Counted from the first letter of the stretch, positions 47,285-56,922 are shown. The stretch: 64,000 nt of DNA from Petrocella atlantisensis (GCF_900538275.1 NZ_LR130778.1:2290001-2354000); one strand, 5' to 3'. Notes: generated by a model from the letters alone, not told the origin. Numbers and translations are program-made.

Positions 47285-48262
47285 ATGAGAGAATTTGAAA
47301 GACCCACAATTTTTGTTAGCAGATGTATCGAGCATAAAGCCTGTCGCTATGATGGGAGTATCATAGGAAGTGCTTTTATAAAAAAAATTAAACCACATGT
47401 AAATATCATTACAGAATGTCCGGAAGTGGCTATTGGTCTTAGCATACCAAGACAAGCGATTCGAATCATCATGGAAGATGATGTAGAGAAGTTGGTTTAT
47501 TCCATGACAGGTGAGGATGTTTCAGAGGATATGATTAATTTTTCGGCTACATTTTTATCGGATCTTAAGAATAAGAATATCCATGGTGCAGTATTAAAAA
47601 GTAGGTCCCCTTCTTGTGGGATAAAAGATGTTAAGATGTATAAAGGCACCGGACGTGTGAGCTCTTTGACTAAAAAAACAAAAGGTTTTTTCGGCAAAGC
47701 TTTTTTAGAGGCATTTCCGGAGTTGGCTGTTGAAGATGAGGGGCGTATTAGTAATTATCAAATAAGAGAGCATTTCCTAACACGTATTTATACTATGGCG
47801 GCTTTTGACAAAGTTAAAGCCAGTCAGAGTATGAAGAGCTTGGTCAAATTCCAAAGTGACAACAAATACCTGCTAATGGCCTATCATCAAGCCAATCAGA
47901 AAGTTTTAGGTAAGATTGTAGCTAACCATGAGCATAAACCGGTAAAAGAAGTTATGGAAGCATATGAAGAAGTGTTGTATAAGTCATTTATGAACCCAAT
48001 GCGACAAGGTCGTAATATGAACATGCTGTTGCATTTATTTGGCTATTTTTCCAAGGAGCTCAATAAAGATGAAAAAGCATTTTTCCTTGATCGAATGGAA
48101 GACTATCAAAATCACAAAATCCCATACTCAGTTCCGCTATCCATCATTCATTCATGGGCAATCCGTTTTGATAATCCATATCTTAAAGACCAAACAATTT
48201 TTGAAGCCTATCCTAAAGTGTTAATAGATGTTAATGATTCAGGCAAAGGTGTGGATAAATAG
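47285..48262 (+). CDS. DUF523 (TudS-like) and YbgA/DUF1722 fusion protein
   Basis: A 325-residue two-domain protein. Residues 1-150 match DUF523, the family of thiouracil desulfidase TudS, whose three Cys hold a 4Fe-4S cluster: here SRCIEHKACRYDG, TECPEVAIGL and SRSPSCGIKD. Residues 160-310 match DUF1722/YbgA (REHFLTRIYTMAAFDKV, FQSDNKYLLMAYHQ), also fused in E. coli. YbgA sits next to photolyase in E. coli; no photolyase is here. The gene begins 9 bp after the GH13 stop with AGGAGG, so it is probably co-transcribed, though a functional link is not evident. Confidence 0.87.
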   Translation: MREFERPTIFVSRCIEHKACRYDGSIIGSAFIKKIKPHVNIITECPEVAIGLSIPRQAIRIIMEDDVEKLVYSMTGEDVSEDMINFSATFLSDLKNKNIHGAVLKSRSPSCGIKDVKMYKGTGRVSSLTKKTKGFFGKAFLEAFPELAVEDEGRISNYQIREHFLTRIYTMAAFDKVKASQSMKSLVKFQSDNKYLLMAYHQANQKVLGKIVANHEHKPVKEVMEAYEEVLYKSFMNPMRQGRNMNMLLHLFGYFSKELNKDEKAFFLDRMEDYQNHKIPYSVPLSIIHSWAIRFDNPYLKDQTIFEAYPKVLIDVNDSGKGVDK

Positions 48263-48470
48263 AGCAAAAAGACTATGTCAGGACATTGGAGCTAAAAATG
48301 GAACAATGTAGATACATATTTATAAATATAAATAAATTATTGTAACAAAAATATGGTATGGATTACTTTTGTTCTTTTTGTAAGCTATGAAAATTTTTTC
48401 TAATGTGCTATAATAGGATGTGTTAAATGGTTAACAATAAAAAGATTGACAAAAAAGAGGAGTTAGTTAA

Positions 48471-49055
48471 ATGAAAAAAATATTTGGTTTAATGTTAGTA
48501 CTTGTAATGACAGCAGCAATCTTTGCAGGTTGTGCAAAAGAAGAACCGGTTGTTGAAGAAACACCAGAAGTAACAGAAGAAGCAACAGAAGAAGTAGCAG
48601 AAGAGACAGCAGAAGAAGCAACAGAAGAAGAAGTTGACGCAGTAAGTACAGCATCAATCGTTACAGAAGGTGATGCATTAGTAGCAGCACTTGGTGCGGA
48701 TGGTTTCTGGCTTGCAGCAACTTTAAATGACATCGTGTTAGAAGAAGATCTTGTAGTTGAAGGCGAATTCATACATAGAGAAGAAATCGCTAGAAAATTA
48801 GGTCTTTATACTCAAGATGCTGACCGTAACGTTCTTGAAAGATTCACATTAACAGCACCAAGCTTGATTGTAAAAAGTGAAAACTTCAGATTACAAGGTG
48901 GAACATTTGTTGGTGACGTTTATGTTGAAGCTAACGGATTCCATTTAGTAGACAATACAATCGAAGGTAACTTATACTTTGCAAGCCAAGAATACATGGA
49001 CTCAAGAGTTGAAGATGAGACTGGTGTTGTTACAGGTGCTGTAGAAGTTAAGTAG
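48471..49055 (+). CDS. Secreted lipoprotein with acidic repeat, unidentified
   Basis: A 194-residue lipoprotein: lipobox IFAGC (Cys near residue 21), then a Glu/Thr/Val-rich linker (EATEEVAEETAEEATEEE, about 35-52), then a domain of about 130 residues with beta-rich repeats (LIVKSENFRLQGGTF, VGDVYVEANGFHLVDNTIEGNLYFA) suggesting a short beta-helix as in polymer-forming cell-surface proteins. No family name can be given. GAGGAG precedes ATG, a TATAAT is at 48409. A terminator follows, so it is a single gene. Confidence 0.75.
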   Translation: MKKIFGLMLVLVMTAAIFAGCAKEEPVVEETPEVTEEATEEVAEETAEEATEEEVDAVSTASIVTEGDALVAALGADGFWLAATLNDIVLEEDLVVEGEFIHREEIARKLGLYTQDADRNVLERFTLTAPSLIVKSENFRLQGGTFVGDVYVEANGFHLVDNTIEGNLYFASQEYMDSRVEDETGVVTGAVEVK

Positions 49056-49089
49056 TCATAAGAACTTAAAAGCATAAAAATATATATCA

Positions 49090-49128
49090 AAAACTGCCGT
49101 TTAGACCATTTTCGGCAGTTTTTGTTTT
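49090..49128 (+). terminator. Terminator after the lipoprotein gene
   Basis: AAAACTGCCG / CGGCAGTTTT hairpin, then TGTTTTTG. Confidence 0.85.
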
Positions 49129-49162
49129 TGTAGTGATTGTTAATTTCATGGTAATAACAAGA

Positions 49163-49191
49163 TTGCTTTTATTCTATGGAGAAGTTATAAT
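49163..49191 (+). promoter_or_regulatory. Promoter of the 124-residue gene
   Basis: TTGCTT (49163-49168), 17-bp spacer, TATAAT (49186-49191), 52 bp before the start codon. Confidence 0.6.
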
Positions 49192-49242
49192 ATTGGTAAA
49201 ATGAAGCTAAAGACAATGACTTAGTTTAAGGAGAATAATGGG

Positions 49243-49617
49243 ATGAATGGTTTTATGATAAGAGAAAGTGCCCTAAAGGATGATCATTACTATATCGACT
49301 ATAATGGTGAATATGAAATGTCAAAATTAAGTTCTTGCACTGGAATAGCAGAAAATGTAATTGAACATATATACTTAGACCATGAAGGTGTATTGGATTC
49401 GGATAAAGAAGTTTTTTATTTTAGTAAAAGAGGCAACGCAGCGGATGCGGTTGAGGAATTAAACAGTAGGGTAATCCGCTCAAAAACATCCAGAACGGTT
49501 GAGCTTACAGAAGAAGAAATCGAATATATACGCAAAGCATTGATTAATGAAGACTCAAATATCATATTTACGAAGAATTCAATCCGTACTTCCATATTCA
49601 ACAAATTGAATAAATAG
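49243..49617 (+). CDS. Hypothetical protein, 124 residues
   Basis: Not recognised. It is soluble, acidic in the middle (EELNSRV, VELTEEEIEYIRKALINEDSN) and ends in a basic stretch. The last 40 residues (LTEEEIEYIRKALINEDSNIIF) look like a small helical module seen in many clostridial proteins of unknown role. The gene is supported by a good promoter, by AAGGAG upstream and by coding-like codon choice. Confidence 0.6.
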   Translation: MNGFMIRESALKDDHYYIDYNGEYEMSKLSSCTGIAENVIEHIYLDHEGVLDSDKEVFYFSKRGNAADAVEELNSRVIRSKTSRTVELTEEEIEYIRKALINEDSNIIFTKNSIRTSIFNKLNK

Positions 49618-49812
49618 TCATAATATGAATGATGCCCATCTAACACTTGCAATTATGCTTATTTCGTAGTAAAATTTATTTATTGTGGTGTTGTGCTGTT
49701 TTATTGCAACATTAGCATAATAACGTATCAGAATCTTATAAAGGTTCTGGTCAAATCAAGATCGTTAATATCGATAGAGAAAGCGATATTTTCTGAAGAA
49801 AAGGGGCATAAA

Positions 49813-50595
49813 ATGAAAAAGATAGTAAGTATGATCATGTTGTTTGTAATGGTACTGGTTGTAGCAGGATGTGCTAAGGAAGAATCTGCTAATGTTTTGA
49901 CAATAGCAGTTGATGACTCTTATCCACCAATGGAATTTAGAGATGAAGATAATGAGCTGGTTGGTTTTGACGTTGATTTTGCTAAAGCCTTAGGCGCAGA
50001 AATGGGTATTGAGGTAGAATTCGTACCAACAGCTTGGGAAGGTATTTTCTCAGGGCTGAATTCAGATAAGTATGATGTCATCATATCATCTGTTAGTATT
50101 ACGCCGGATCGTCTTGAAGGGTTTGAATTCTCAAAACCTTACTTATCAAACGGTCAGGTAATTGTTGTAGCACCTGGTGATGAATCAGTTCAAACACCTG
50201 CAGATCTTGAAGGTAAGAATGTTGGGGTTCAACTTGGTACAACAGCTGATATCGCAGTTGAAAAGCAACTGGAAATGACACCTTTTGAGATTACTAAGTA
50301 TGATGATATCACTCAAACGTTTGCAGATATGAAAACAGGTCGTCTAGATGCTATCGTTGTTGATTATGCTGTAGCCATTGATTTTGTATCAAAGAATTCC
50401 GAGGATTATGTTATTACAACTGCTCAGTTAACCAATGAACCTATTGGTGTTTGTATTAAAAAGGGTAACACAGAATTAAAAGAAAAAATTGATGCAGCTT
50501 TAGTTACGCTTCAAGGGAATGGTACAATGGTTAAGATTTCAGAAGAATGGTTAGGTGGCGATTACGTTTCTAACATAGATGAAGAATTACGTTAG
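49813..50595 (+). CDS. Amino acid ABC transporter, substrate-binding lipoprotein
   Basis: A 260-residue family 3 binding protein for polar amino acids. Lipobox VVAGC (Cys near residue 20). Core: VDDSYPPMEFRDEDNELVGFDVDFAKALG, TAWEGIFSGLNSDKYDVIISSVSITPDR, GVQLGTTADIAVEKQ and the final EEWLGGDYVS. ATG 49813 follows AAGGGGC; the frame is open further upstream (to 49693) but without signal peptide features. Permease and ATPase genes follow after a terminator, which would make binding protein in excess. Confidence 0.93.
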   Translation: MKKIVSMIMLFVMVLVVAGCAKEESANVLTIAVDDSYPPMEFRDEDNELVGFDVDFAKALGAEMGIEVEFVPTAWEGIFSGLNSDKYDVIISSVSITPDRLEGFEFSKPYLSNGQVIVVAPGDESVQTPADLEGKNVGVQLGTTADIAVEKQLEMTPFEITKYDDITQTFADMKTGRLDAIVVDYAVAIDFVSKNSEDYVITTAQLTNEPIGVCIKKGNTELKEKIDAALVTLQGNGTMVKISEEWLGGDYVSNIDEELR

Positions 50596-50604
50596 ATTAT
50601 AGAG

Positions 50605-50647
50605 AACTCGCTTATGTCATTTGCCAATGCATAAGCGAGTTTTTTTA
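50605..50647 (+). terminator. Terminator/attenuator inside the amino acid ABC operon
   Basis: AACTCGCTTATG / CATAAGCGAGTT, 12 perfect pairs, then T7. It separates the binding-protein gene from the permease gene. Confidence 0.9.
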
Positions 50648-50655
50648 TTTTTTCT

Positions 50656-50685
50656 TTGACGAACATATAACTCAACATATATAAT
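50656..50685 (+). promoter_or_regulatory. Promoter of the permease-ATPase genes
   Basis: TTGACG (50656-50661), 18-bp spacer, TATAAT (50680-50685), directly after the terminator; start codon 51 bp downstream. Confidence 0.6.
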
Positions 50686-50736
50686 AGACTAAAATAATGA
50701 TGAACTTTGATTCATCATAAGTGAGGAAGTGATGTA

Positions 50737-51378
50737 ATGGCAGTGACACAGAAACAGCTATTGGCGATTTTTGAGGGAGCCTTTATAACCCTTCAGTTGA
50801 CAATAATTGCAATACTCATCGGCTTGATATTCGGGCTGTTTTTTGCATTAGGACGTATTTCTAAAAGCAAGGCACTAAACACGATAAGTTGGACTTACAT
50901 ATGGGTATTTAGAGGAACGCCATTGTTGTTACAGATATTGGTGATCTATTATACCTTACCAAGTATAGGTATTAAACTTTCAGCTTTTATGTCAGGTATT
51001 GTAGCCCTTAGTTTAAACTCGGCTGCCTACTTAGCAGAAATTATCAGAGCTGCTATTTTATCCATTGACAAAGGACAAATGGAGGCCTCTAAAGCCCTTG
51101 GATTCAGTTATTATCAAGCGATGTTTAAGATAATTATACCCCAATCCTATAGACGTCTTATACCGCCAGTGGGTAATGAAGCTATTATGTTATTGAAAGA
51201 TTCATCTCTTGTCTCAACAATGGGCATAACAGAGTTGCTTAGAACGTCAAGGATTATGGTTAACTCAAATGGTGACTCCATTTATTATGCATTAGCAGCG
51301 GTTATTTATTTATTTTTCACCACCATATTCACCTTGATTTTCCAAAAACTTGAAGCTAAATACTCTGTATACGAATAG
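50737..51378 (+). CDS. Amino acid ABC transporter permease (HisM/GlnP type)
   Basis: A 213-residue permease with about five membrane helices. The family sequence IWVFRGTPLLLQILVIYY (near residue 55) and the EAA-like loop GQMEASKALGFSYYQAMFKIIIPQS (near 113) that docks the ATPase are present. ATG follows GAGGAAGTGATGT. The ATPase gene starts 12 bp after its stop. Confidence 0.94.
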   Translation: MAVTQKQLLAIFEGAFITLQLTIIAILIGLIFGLFFALGRISKSKALNTISWTYIWVFRGTPLLLQILVIYYTLPSIGIKLSAFMSGIVALSLNSAAYLAEIIRAAILSIDKGQMEASKALGFSYYQAMFKIIIPQSYRRLIPPVGNEAIMLLKDSSLVSTMGITELLRTSRIMVNSNGDSIYYALAAVIYLFFTTIFTLIFQKLEAKYSVYE

Positions 51379-51390
51379 GAGGGATTAAAT

Positions 51391-52146
51391 ATGATGATTG
51401 AGTATAAGAATATATATAAGTCATTTGGATCCCTTGAAGTCTTAAAAGGTATCGATTTGAATGTAGAGAAAAGTGAAGTGCTATGTATCATTGGCCCTAG
51501 TGGATCAGGTAAGAGTACACTTCTAAGATGTCTGAATCATTTGGAACGCATTACTGCTGGAGAGATCTATGTAGAAGGTGAGCTGATTGATGCTAATGAC
51601 AATGGTCATAATCAGTTAAAACTACCTCAACATAAGATGGCAGAGATATGCTCTGAGCTTGGTATGGTCTTCCAAAGATTTAACCTATTTCCACATATGA
51701 CTGTGCTTGAAAATGTAATTACCGGTCCCATGACGGTAAAAAAGGAAACAAAAGAGGCGATTATACCCTATGCAGAGGAGCTTCTGGAGCTGGTAGGCCT
51801 TAGTGATAAAAGAGACGAATATCCATCTAGACTTTCAGGGGGGCAACAACAAAGGGTTGCCATCGCTAGGGCCCTTGCAATGAAACCTAAGATCATGCTT
51901 TTTGATGAACCAACTTCCGCACTTGATCCGGAATTGGTGGGTGAAGTGCTTGAAGTTATGAAAAAACTGGCAAGAGACGGTATGACCATGATTGTTGTAA
52001 CTCATGAAATGGCTTTTGCTAGAGAAGTGGGCACGCGTGTTGTCTTTATGGATGAAGGTGTTATCGTTGAACAAGGTGATCCAAAGGAATTCTTTGATCA
52101 ACCAAAAACCGATAGGGCAAGAGCCTTCCTTAGAAAAATAGTATAA
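51391..52146 (+). CDS. Amino acid ABC transporter ATPase (GlnQ/HisP type)
   Basis: A 251-residue ABC ATPase powering polar amino acid uptake. Walker [11 protein letters not shown]-loop in [14 protein letters not shown], signature [15 protein letters not shown], Walker [15 protein letters not shown] and H-loop [19 protein letters not shown] precedes twin ATG codons. It carries an insertion after the first helix ([20 protein letters not shown]) common in this subgroup. Confidence 0.95.
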   Translation: MMIEYKNIYKSFGSLEVLKGIDLNVEKSEVLCIIGPSGSGKSTLLRCLNHLERITAGEIYVEGELIDANDNGHNQLKLPQHKMAEICSELGMVFQRFNLFPHMTVLENVITGPMTVKKETKEAIIPYAEELLELVGLSDKRDEYPSRLSGGQQQRVAIARALAMKPKIMLFDEPTSALDPELVGEVLEVMKKLARDGMTMIVVTHEMAFAREVGTRVVFMDEGVIVEQGDPKEFFDQPKTDRARAFLRKIV

Positions 52147-52191
52147 AGAAGTTATGGTAATTTTAGGCACTTTATGTGCTTTGGAGGACTT

Positions 52192-53154
52192 ATGATAAAA
52201 TTAATGGCAGACTCAACTTGTGATTTATCAGATGCTTTTTTGGAAAAATATGATATCAGTATGGCACCCCTTAGTATTATTATTAATGGTCAGAGTTACA
52301 AAGACCGTATTGATATTCAACCAAGCGCATTATACAATATGTTAGGCACTTTGAAAGATCTGCCGACTACAGCTATGCCCAGCCCGACGGAGTACATTGA
52401 TATCATTGAAGCTTCAATCGATAAAGGGTATACTGAAATATTATGTATTTGTATGTCAAGCGGTACCAGTGGCTCTTATCAATCCGCACTTTTAGCATGG
52501 GAGTATTTTAAGGAAAAGTATGGTGATACACCTTATAAGATGCATGTGGTGGATTCGAAGTGCATGAGCCATGGTAGTGGTTACTTACTATTAAAAAGCG
52601 CATTACTAAGAGCTCAAGGTGCCACCTTTGACGACTTGGTTGATTTTAATGAAACCTATAAGACGAATGTGAAGCACTTGCTGTCGGTAGATGACCTTGA
52701 TAATCTAATTAAGAGTGGCCGCTTAACCAATGTTAGTGCTATGATTGGCAAGGTTCTGAAAGTGAAACCGATTATGTCCATGCGTAATGGAAAAGGTGCT
52801 ATTGTTGCCAAAGTCAGAGGCAGTAAAAAGGTTTATGCCCATTATGTTGAGTCCTTTACAACTCGAGTGGATTTGGAATTAACAGATTTTATTATTATTG
52901 GCTATACTTCTGATAGGACGGTTGCTGAGAACTTGAAGCTTAAGTTACAAAGCGAGACAGGTTTTGCCGGAGATATTCATATGATGCAGATGGGTGTATC
53001 TGTAGGTACCCATGTAGGTCTTGGAGCCTTGTCCATGTACTTTTTTGAAAAAGGGGACAGACATGATGGCTTGGTTTACAATGAGATGAGTGCTCTTTTG
53101 GAAAAGAAGAATGAGTTGATGAAGCTTATAAGGAGTTTGAAGGATAAGAGTTGA
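52192..53154 (+). CDS. DegV family fatty-acid-binding protein
   Basis: A 320-residue DegV/EDD protein, the fatty-acid-binding partner of the FakA kinase system. The DegV start IKLMADSTCDLSDAFLEKYDI and the lipid-binding TTAMPSPTEYIDIIE and SSGTSGSYQSA segments are clear. ATG 52192 follows GGAGG by 4-5 bases; upstream residues are not DegV-like. No fakA here. Single gene, terminator downstream. Confidence 0.92.
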   Translation: MIKLMADSTCDLSDAFLEKYDISMAPLSIIINGQSYKDRIDIQPSALYNMLGTLKDLPTTAMPSPTEYIDIIEASIDKGYTEILCICMSSGTSGSYQSALLAWEYFKEKYGDTPYKMHVVDSKCMSHGSGYLLLKSALLRAQGATFDDLVDFNETYKTNVKHLLSVDDLDNLIKSGRLTNVSAMIGKVLKVKPIMSMRNGKGAIVAKVRGSKKVYAHYVESFTTRVDLELTDFIIIGYTSDRTVAENLKLKLQSETGFAGDIHMMQMGVSVGTHVGLGALSMYFFEKGDRHDGLVYNEMSALLEKKNELMKLIRSLKDKS

Positions 53155-53186
53155 TATGTTAGATAGTATGGTTTAATGAATTTCAG

Positions 53187-53228
53187 AAGGTCTCTAAGCG
53201 GATTATTATTGCTTAAAGACCTTTTTTT
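53187..53228 (+). terminator. Terminator after degV-like gene
   Basis: AAGGTCTCTAAGC / GCTTAAAGACCTT hairpin with an 11-base loop, followed by T7. Confidence 0.9.
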
Positions 53229-53240
53229 GATTATAGGGGG

Positions 53241-53378
53241 TCCCCATGAAAACCCTTCCACAGTGTATATGACTACGGCCTCCGGTTGGTGCGTCCTGCA
53301 CCAAAAGTCGGCGGTCTGCATCCATGCAGACTTGCTTAAGTCACACACACTGCTTCCAGGAACTTCATGGTCGGTGTC
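53241..53378 (-). repeat. Type I structured repeat, copy D (putative CsrA-binding RNA)
   Basis: Minus strand: same head and tail. Closing stem CAGTGTGTGTGACT / AGTCATATACACTG pairs at all 14 positions only on this strand, two as G-U. Hairpins GTCTGCATGGATGCAGAC (53331-53314) and TTGGTGCAGGACGCACCAA (53304-53286). Six GGA triplets. It lies between the degV terminator and the convergent bioY gene. Confidence 0.85.
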
Positions 53379-53441
53379 TACTATAACAATGTCAGTAGAG
53401 GCAAGTATGTTTTGAATACTGACTAATGGTACAACTGCAGA

Positions 53442-54014
53442 TTAAGAAACAATATCTGTGTGCTGGGATTTTTTGATGACGGGTATGACTAAGGTGGCGA
53501 CATAGGCTGCGATGGCGATTAGGGTGAAGTCTTTGATCATATAGGGGAGCATCATGATGGAGACGTCTATGATGGACATGATTTTAACTAGGTAGAGGTT
53601 GTAGATCATATAGAAATATATGTTGCCGACGAAGTAGGCGGCTAACAGACCAAGGGTTGAGATAGCAAATATTGGGAGGAATCGAATACTTTTTTGTCTG
53701 GAGGTTAATTTGCCGATCAGCCATGCAGCTAGAGCAAATCCGATGATGTATCCGAAAGTGGGTTTGAGGATATAACCTATGCCACCACCACCGGTGAACA
53801 CGGGTAAACCGGCTAGTCCAAGAAGGATGTATATGATTTGTGACATGAGCGCATTTTTTGAGCCAAGTAACAGACCGGCAAAAACACAAAAAAACAGCTG
53901 GAAGGTTATAGGAACGAGTGGAAAGAATGGATTTGGTACTTTAATCAGTGCGCCAACTACCATTAAGGCTGTAAATAAAGATGTAAGTATGAGGTCTCTT
54001 GTTGTAAGTTTCAT
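53442..54014 (-). CDS. bioY: Biotin transporter substrate-binding subunit BioY
   Basis: A 190-residue S-component of an ECF transporter with six membrane helices. Typical BioY segments: VGALIKVPNPFFPLVPITFQ, LLGLAGLPVFTGGGG and GYIIGFALAAWLIG. ATG 54014 is preceded by AAGGAG; the open frame continues upstream without BioY sequence. The BirA operator at 54071-54101 supports biotin as the substrate. Energy-coupling genes (ecfA/T) are not in the window. Confidence 0.94.
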   Translation of the reverse strand: MKLTTRDLILTSLFTALMVVGALIKVPNPFFPLVPITFQLFFCVFAGLLLGSKNALMSQIIYILLGLAGLPVFTGGGGIGYILKPTFGYIIGFALAAWLIGKLTSRQKSIRFLPIFAISTLGLLAAYFVGNIYFYMIYNLYLVKIMSIIDVSIMMLPYMIKDFTLIAIAAYVATLVIPVIKKSQHTDIVS

Positions 54015-54070
54015 AAAGTTCTCCTTAATCCTTTTTATTGATATTGCCATTATAATGTCAAGCATCTCTA

Positions 54071-54101
54071 TTGTCAACCATAAATAAAACGAGGTTAACA
54101 A
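54071..54101. promoter_or_regulatory. BirA operator of bioY
   Basis: TTGTCAACC, 13-bp spacer, GGTTAACAA: the Firmicute biotin repressor site with standard spacing, 57 bp upstream of the bioY start. Confidence 0.88.
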
Positions 54102-54185
54102 TAGATATGACAATAAAATTAATGGCATGAGGTAATATGAAAAAAATAGGGAGAATAGGTGCTATTATCATAAAAAATAAAGTGG

Positions 54186-54214
54186 TTGTATATGATTCCA
54201 AGATATTGTATACT
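54186..54214 (+). promoter_or_regulatory. Promoter of the APC permease gene
   Basis: TTGTAT (54186-54191), 17-bp spacer, TATACT (54209-54214), 32 bp before the start codon. Confidence 0.65.
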
Positions 54215-54245
54215 CATAACATATGAAAAATGGAGGATACTTATT

Positions 54246-55592
54246 ATGGAACAATTAGAGAAAAAATATGGTTTATTGACAGCTATTGCTATGGTTGTAG
54301 GTGTCGTTATAGGTTCGGGGGTCTTCTTTAAAGCAGACGATGTATTGACACTAACCGATGGCAATATTATATTGGCACTTGTGGCTTGGGCGGTGGGTGC
54401 TTTTTCTATGATTTTTGGTGCGTTGGTGTTTGCAGAGTTTGCACAACGTATTGAAAAGTCCAATGGTATCGTGGACTATTCTGAAGTTGCTTATGGTAAG
54501 AAGTTCGGTTATCTTGTGGGATGGTTCAAGGGTGTTTTATATTTCTCGCCTTTGTCAGCTATATTAGCATGGGTTGCATCCTTGTATACGATGATTTTAC
54601 TTGGCAGTGATAATCCTACGAATGCATTGGGGACTTGGATTCTAGCAGTGACGTATATGTTGTTGACGTATTTGATGAATTATTTTGCACCTATTATTGC
54701 AGGTCGATTTCAAGTTACCACCACTATGATTAAGTTGATTCCACTCAGTCTTGTGGCGATTGGTGGTATGATTAGTGGACTGATTAATGGTGTTACGATG
54801 ACGAATTTTACGGATGCTATGAGCAGTGTTGGTAGTAGCAGCGGAACATTGGCATCGGCTGTTGTTGCTACAGCTTTTGCATATGAAGGTTGGACCGTGG
54901 CCATTACCATTAACGGTGAGATCAAAGACTCTAAGAAAAACTTGCCTAAGGCATTGACGCTAGGTGCTCTGATTGTATTTCTAGTTTATATCTTTTATTT
55001 CTTAGGTATCGCTGGCGTACTACCAACACCTGAAATTGTTTCCCAAGGCGATAACGCCGTTAATATTGTTACCAATCAACTTTTTGGTAATACGGCATCC
55101 GTTATATTAACCGGGTTTGTCATAATATCCTGCCTAGGTACACTTAATGGTCTGGTTATGTCTTGTATTCGAGTGCCGCATTCCTTGGCCATTCGTAATC
55201 AAGGACCTGTACCGAAAATTATTAGTAAAATTAATAAAAAAACCAATATGCCCATAAATTCTGCAATATTTGCAGGTTGTCTGTCCTTTGGTTATCTGTT
55301 GTTATGGTTTTTCAGTTTGAATGAAACCTTTGGCGCATACATAGCGCTAGACGAGATTCCTATTGTACTGGTCTATGGTTTGTATATATTCTTATATATG
55401 TGGTACATAAAAAATTACACAGATCTTAACTTTTTCAGTCGTTATATTAAACCGATTTTTGCAACTATAGGTTCTTTAATTATCCTCTACGGGGGTATTA
55501 CCAATCCAAGTATTGGTATGTATCTCGTTGTATCGGTTGTGGTTATTCTGATTGGGTTATTGTTTTATAGAAAAGAGGCGTCAGTAGAATAA
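54246..55592 (+). CDS. APC-family amino acid permease
   Basis: A 448-residue membrane transporter of the amino acid-polyamine-organocation superfamily with about twelve helices. The helix 1 motif AIAMVVGVVIGSGVFF and the TM6 segment AFAYEGWTVAITINGEIKDSKKNLPKAL are diagnostic (the GE..P part is conserved in APC). Substrate not determinable. ATG 54246 has TGGAGG 8 bases upstream. The next gene begins 28 bp later on the same strand. Confidence 0.88.
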   Translation: MEQLEKKYGLLTAIAMVVGVVIGSGVFFKADDVLTLTDGNIILALVAWAVGAFSMIFGALVFAEFAQRIEKSNGIVDYSEVAYGKKFGYLVGWFKGVLYFSPLSAILAWVASLYTMILLGSDNPTNALGTWILAVTYMLLTYLMNYFAPIIAGRFQVTTTMIKLIPLSLVAIGGMISGLINGVTMTNFTDAMSSVGSSSGTLASAVVATAFAYEGWTVAITINGEIKDSKKNLPKALTLGALIVFLVYIFYFLGIAGVLPTPEIVSQGDNAVNIVTNQLFGNTASVILTGFVIISCLGTLNGLVMSCIRVPHSLAIRNQGPVPKIISKINKKTNMPINSAIFAGCLSFGYLLLWFFSLNETFGAYIALDEIPIVLVYGLYIFLYMWYIKNYTDLNFFSRYIKPIFATIGSLIILYGGITNPSIGMYLVVSVVVILIGLLFYRKEASVE

Positions 55593-55619
55593 AAGGCCTC
55601 ATGGGGGTGGCGGATTTTT

Positions 55620-56882
55620 ATGGAAATGTTTAGTATATTATCTCAATATAAGGGGTTATCAAGATCGGCCTATGTCATTTTTTTTGCAAGAATTATTACA
55701 AATATGGGTGCGTTCATATGGCCTTTAATGACTTTAATCTTGGTGAATAAGATGGGTTATACAGAATCACAAACAGCCCTTGTAGCAATTGTCATCGGGG
55801 TTATCTATCTTCCTGCAACCATACTGGGTGGACGTTTGGCAGATCGATTTAATCGGAAGTATCTCATCGTGTTTTTAGATACACTGAGTGTTATTTTTTT
55901 CATCAGTTGTGCTTTTGTTGAGCCGGGATTCGACATGCTGATACGTTTTTCATTGGCAGGTTTATTTGCCAATATGGAAGGTCCCGCTTTTGAAGCATTG
56001 ATTTCAGACGTAACAAAGCCGGCTGAACGAGAAAAAGTATTTTCATTGTCCTATTTGGGTCATAACCTAGGCTTTGTTTTCGGGGCAGCTATCGGTGGTA
56101 TGCTTTTTGAAAACTACCTAAGCCTAGCTTTTGTCATAGATGGACTCACGACATTTCTATCTACAATCCTGATTGTTATCTTTGTGGTTGTTATTAAGCA
56201 AGACACTTTGAGTAAAGAAGAAATCAATGAATACGAAAACCATGAGCTGGATACAAAGCGGACTTTTGTAATTCTTAGAGAAAGAAAATCAATTTGGATA
56301 CAGATTGTTACTTTTTTCCTAGTTGCATTTATCTATGATCAATGGACATTTACTTTACCGATATATTTGGATCGATTATATCTGAGTGATGGTGCTAGAT
56401 ATTTTGGCTATCTGGCTAGTTTTAACGGTGGCTTAGTCATAGTATTTACACCCATACTTACCAAAATACTTAATAAAAGTCATGAAATGCAGAAGATGAT
56501 GATAGGTGTTACTTTGTACGCATTCAGTTTTCTGGTCATTATGAATGAACCCCAATACTTTGTATTCTATATAATGATTTTCCTATTTACTATAGGCGAG
56601 ATTGTGAACATGTTAGGGTCATCGCCCTTTATCAGCAGGAGGGTTCCGGCTTCTCACAGAGGCCGAGTCAACAGTCTTGTCCATGTAGGTTTTTTCTTAG
56701 GTTCCGTTGTGGGTAAAGGTGTTATGGGTCTAATCATTCAATATACCAACTTCAATATTGCATTTATTGTCATAGCTCTAACGGGATTTGCTACAGTTGG
56801 TCTTATAACAATTAATTACAAAATAGATAAAAAGTTATTTCCTAATTTGTACAAGTCCGATCTAAAAAATATAAGTGTTTAA
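55620..56882 (+). CDS. MFS transporter
   Basis: A 420-residue major facilitator with twelve helices. The loop 2-3 motif occurs as GGRLADRFNRKYLIV (near residue 65), as in drug-export type MFS proteins; the substrate is unknown. ATG follows GGGGGTGG with a long spacing. Probably in an operon with the upstream permease; a strong terminator follows. Confidence 0.87.
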   Translation: MEMFSILSQYKGLSRSAYVIFFARIITNMGAFIWPLMTLILVNKMGYTESQTALVAIVIGVIYLPATILGGRLADRFNRKYLIVFLDTLSVIFFISCAFVEPGFDMLIRFSLAGLFANMEGPAFEALISDVTKPAEREKVFSLSYLGHNLGFVFGAAIGGMLFENYLSLAFVIDGLTTFLSTILIVIFVVVIKQDTLSKEEINEYENHELDTKRTFVILRERKSIWIQIVTFFLVAFIYDQWTFTLPIYLDRLYLSDGARYFGYLASFNGGLVIVFTPILTKILNKSHEMQKMMIGVTLYAFSFLVIMNEPQYFVFYIMIFLFTIGEIVNMLGSSPFISRRVPASHRGRVNSLVHVGFFLGSVVGKGVMGLIIQYTNFNIAFIVIALTGFATVGLITINYKIDKKLFPNLYKSDLKNISV

Positions 56883-56890
56883 AACAATAA

Positions 56891-56922
56891 GGCCCCCAAC
56901 ATAATATTATGTTGGGGGTCTT
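56891..56922. terminator. Bidirectional terminator
   Basis: GGCCCCCAACATAATATTATGTTGGGGGTC-type perfect palindrome of about 30 bp (arms ACCCCCAACAT/ATGTTGGGGGT) between convergent genes. Confidence 0.85.

Noticed and set aside
49619-49812. T-box leader before the amino acid binding protein
   Set aside because: No AGGGTGGNACCGCG-type antiterminator box is seen in the 190 bp; the region is simply AT-rich.
8829-53378. Type I repeats as integron attC sites
   Set aside because: They are palindromic and of suitable length, but the required RYYYAAC / GTTRRRY core sites at both ends are missing and no integrase or cassette array is present.
8829-53378. Type I repeats as simple MITEs of the ISLre2 element
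   Set aside because: The ends do not match the IS inverted repeats (TAGTGTCGGA core), no 9-bp duplication was found around them, and only the internal structured block is shared with the IS.
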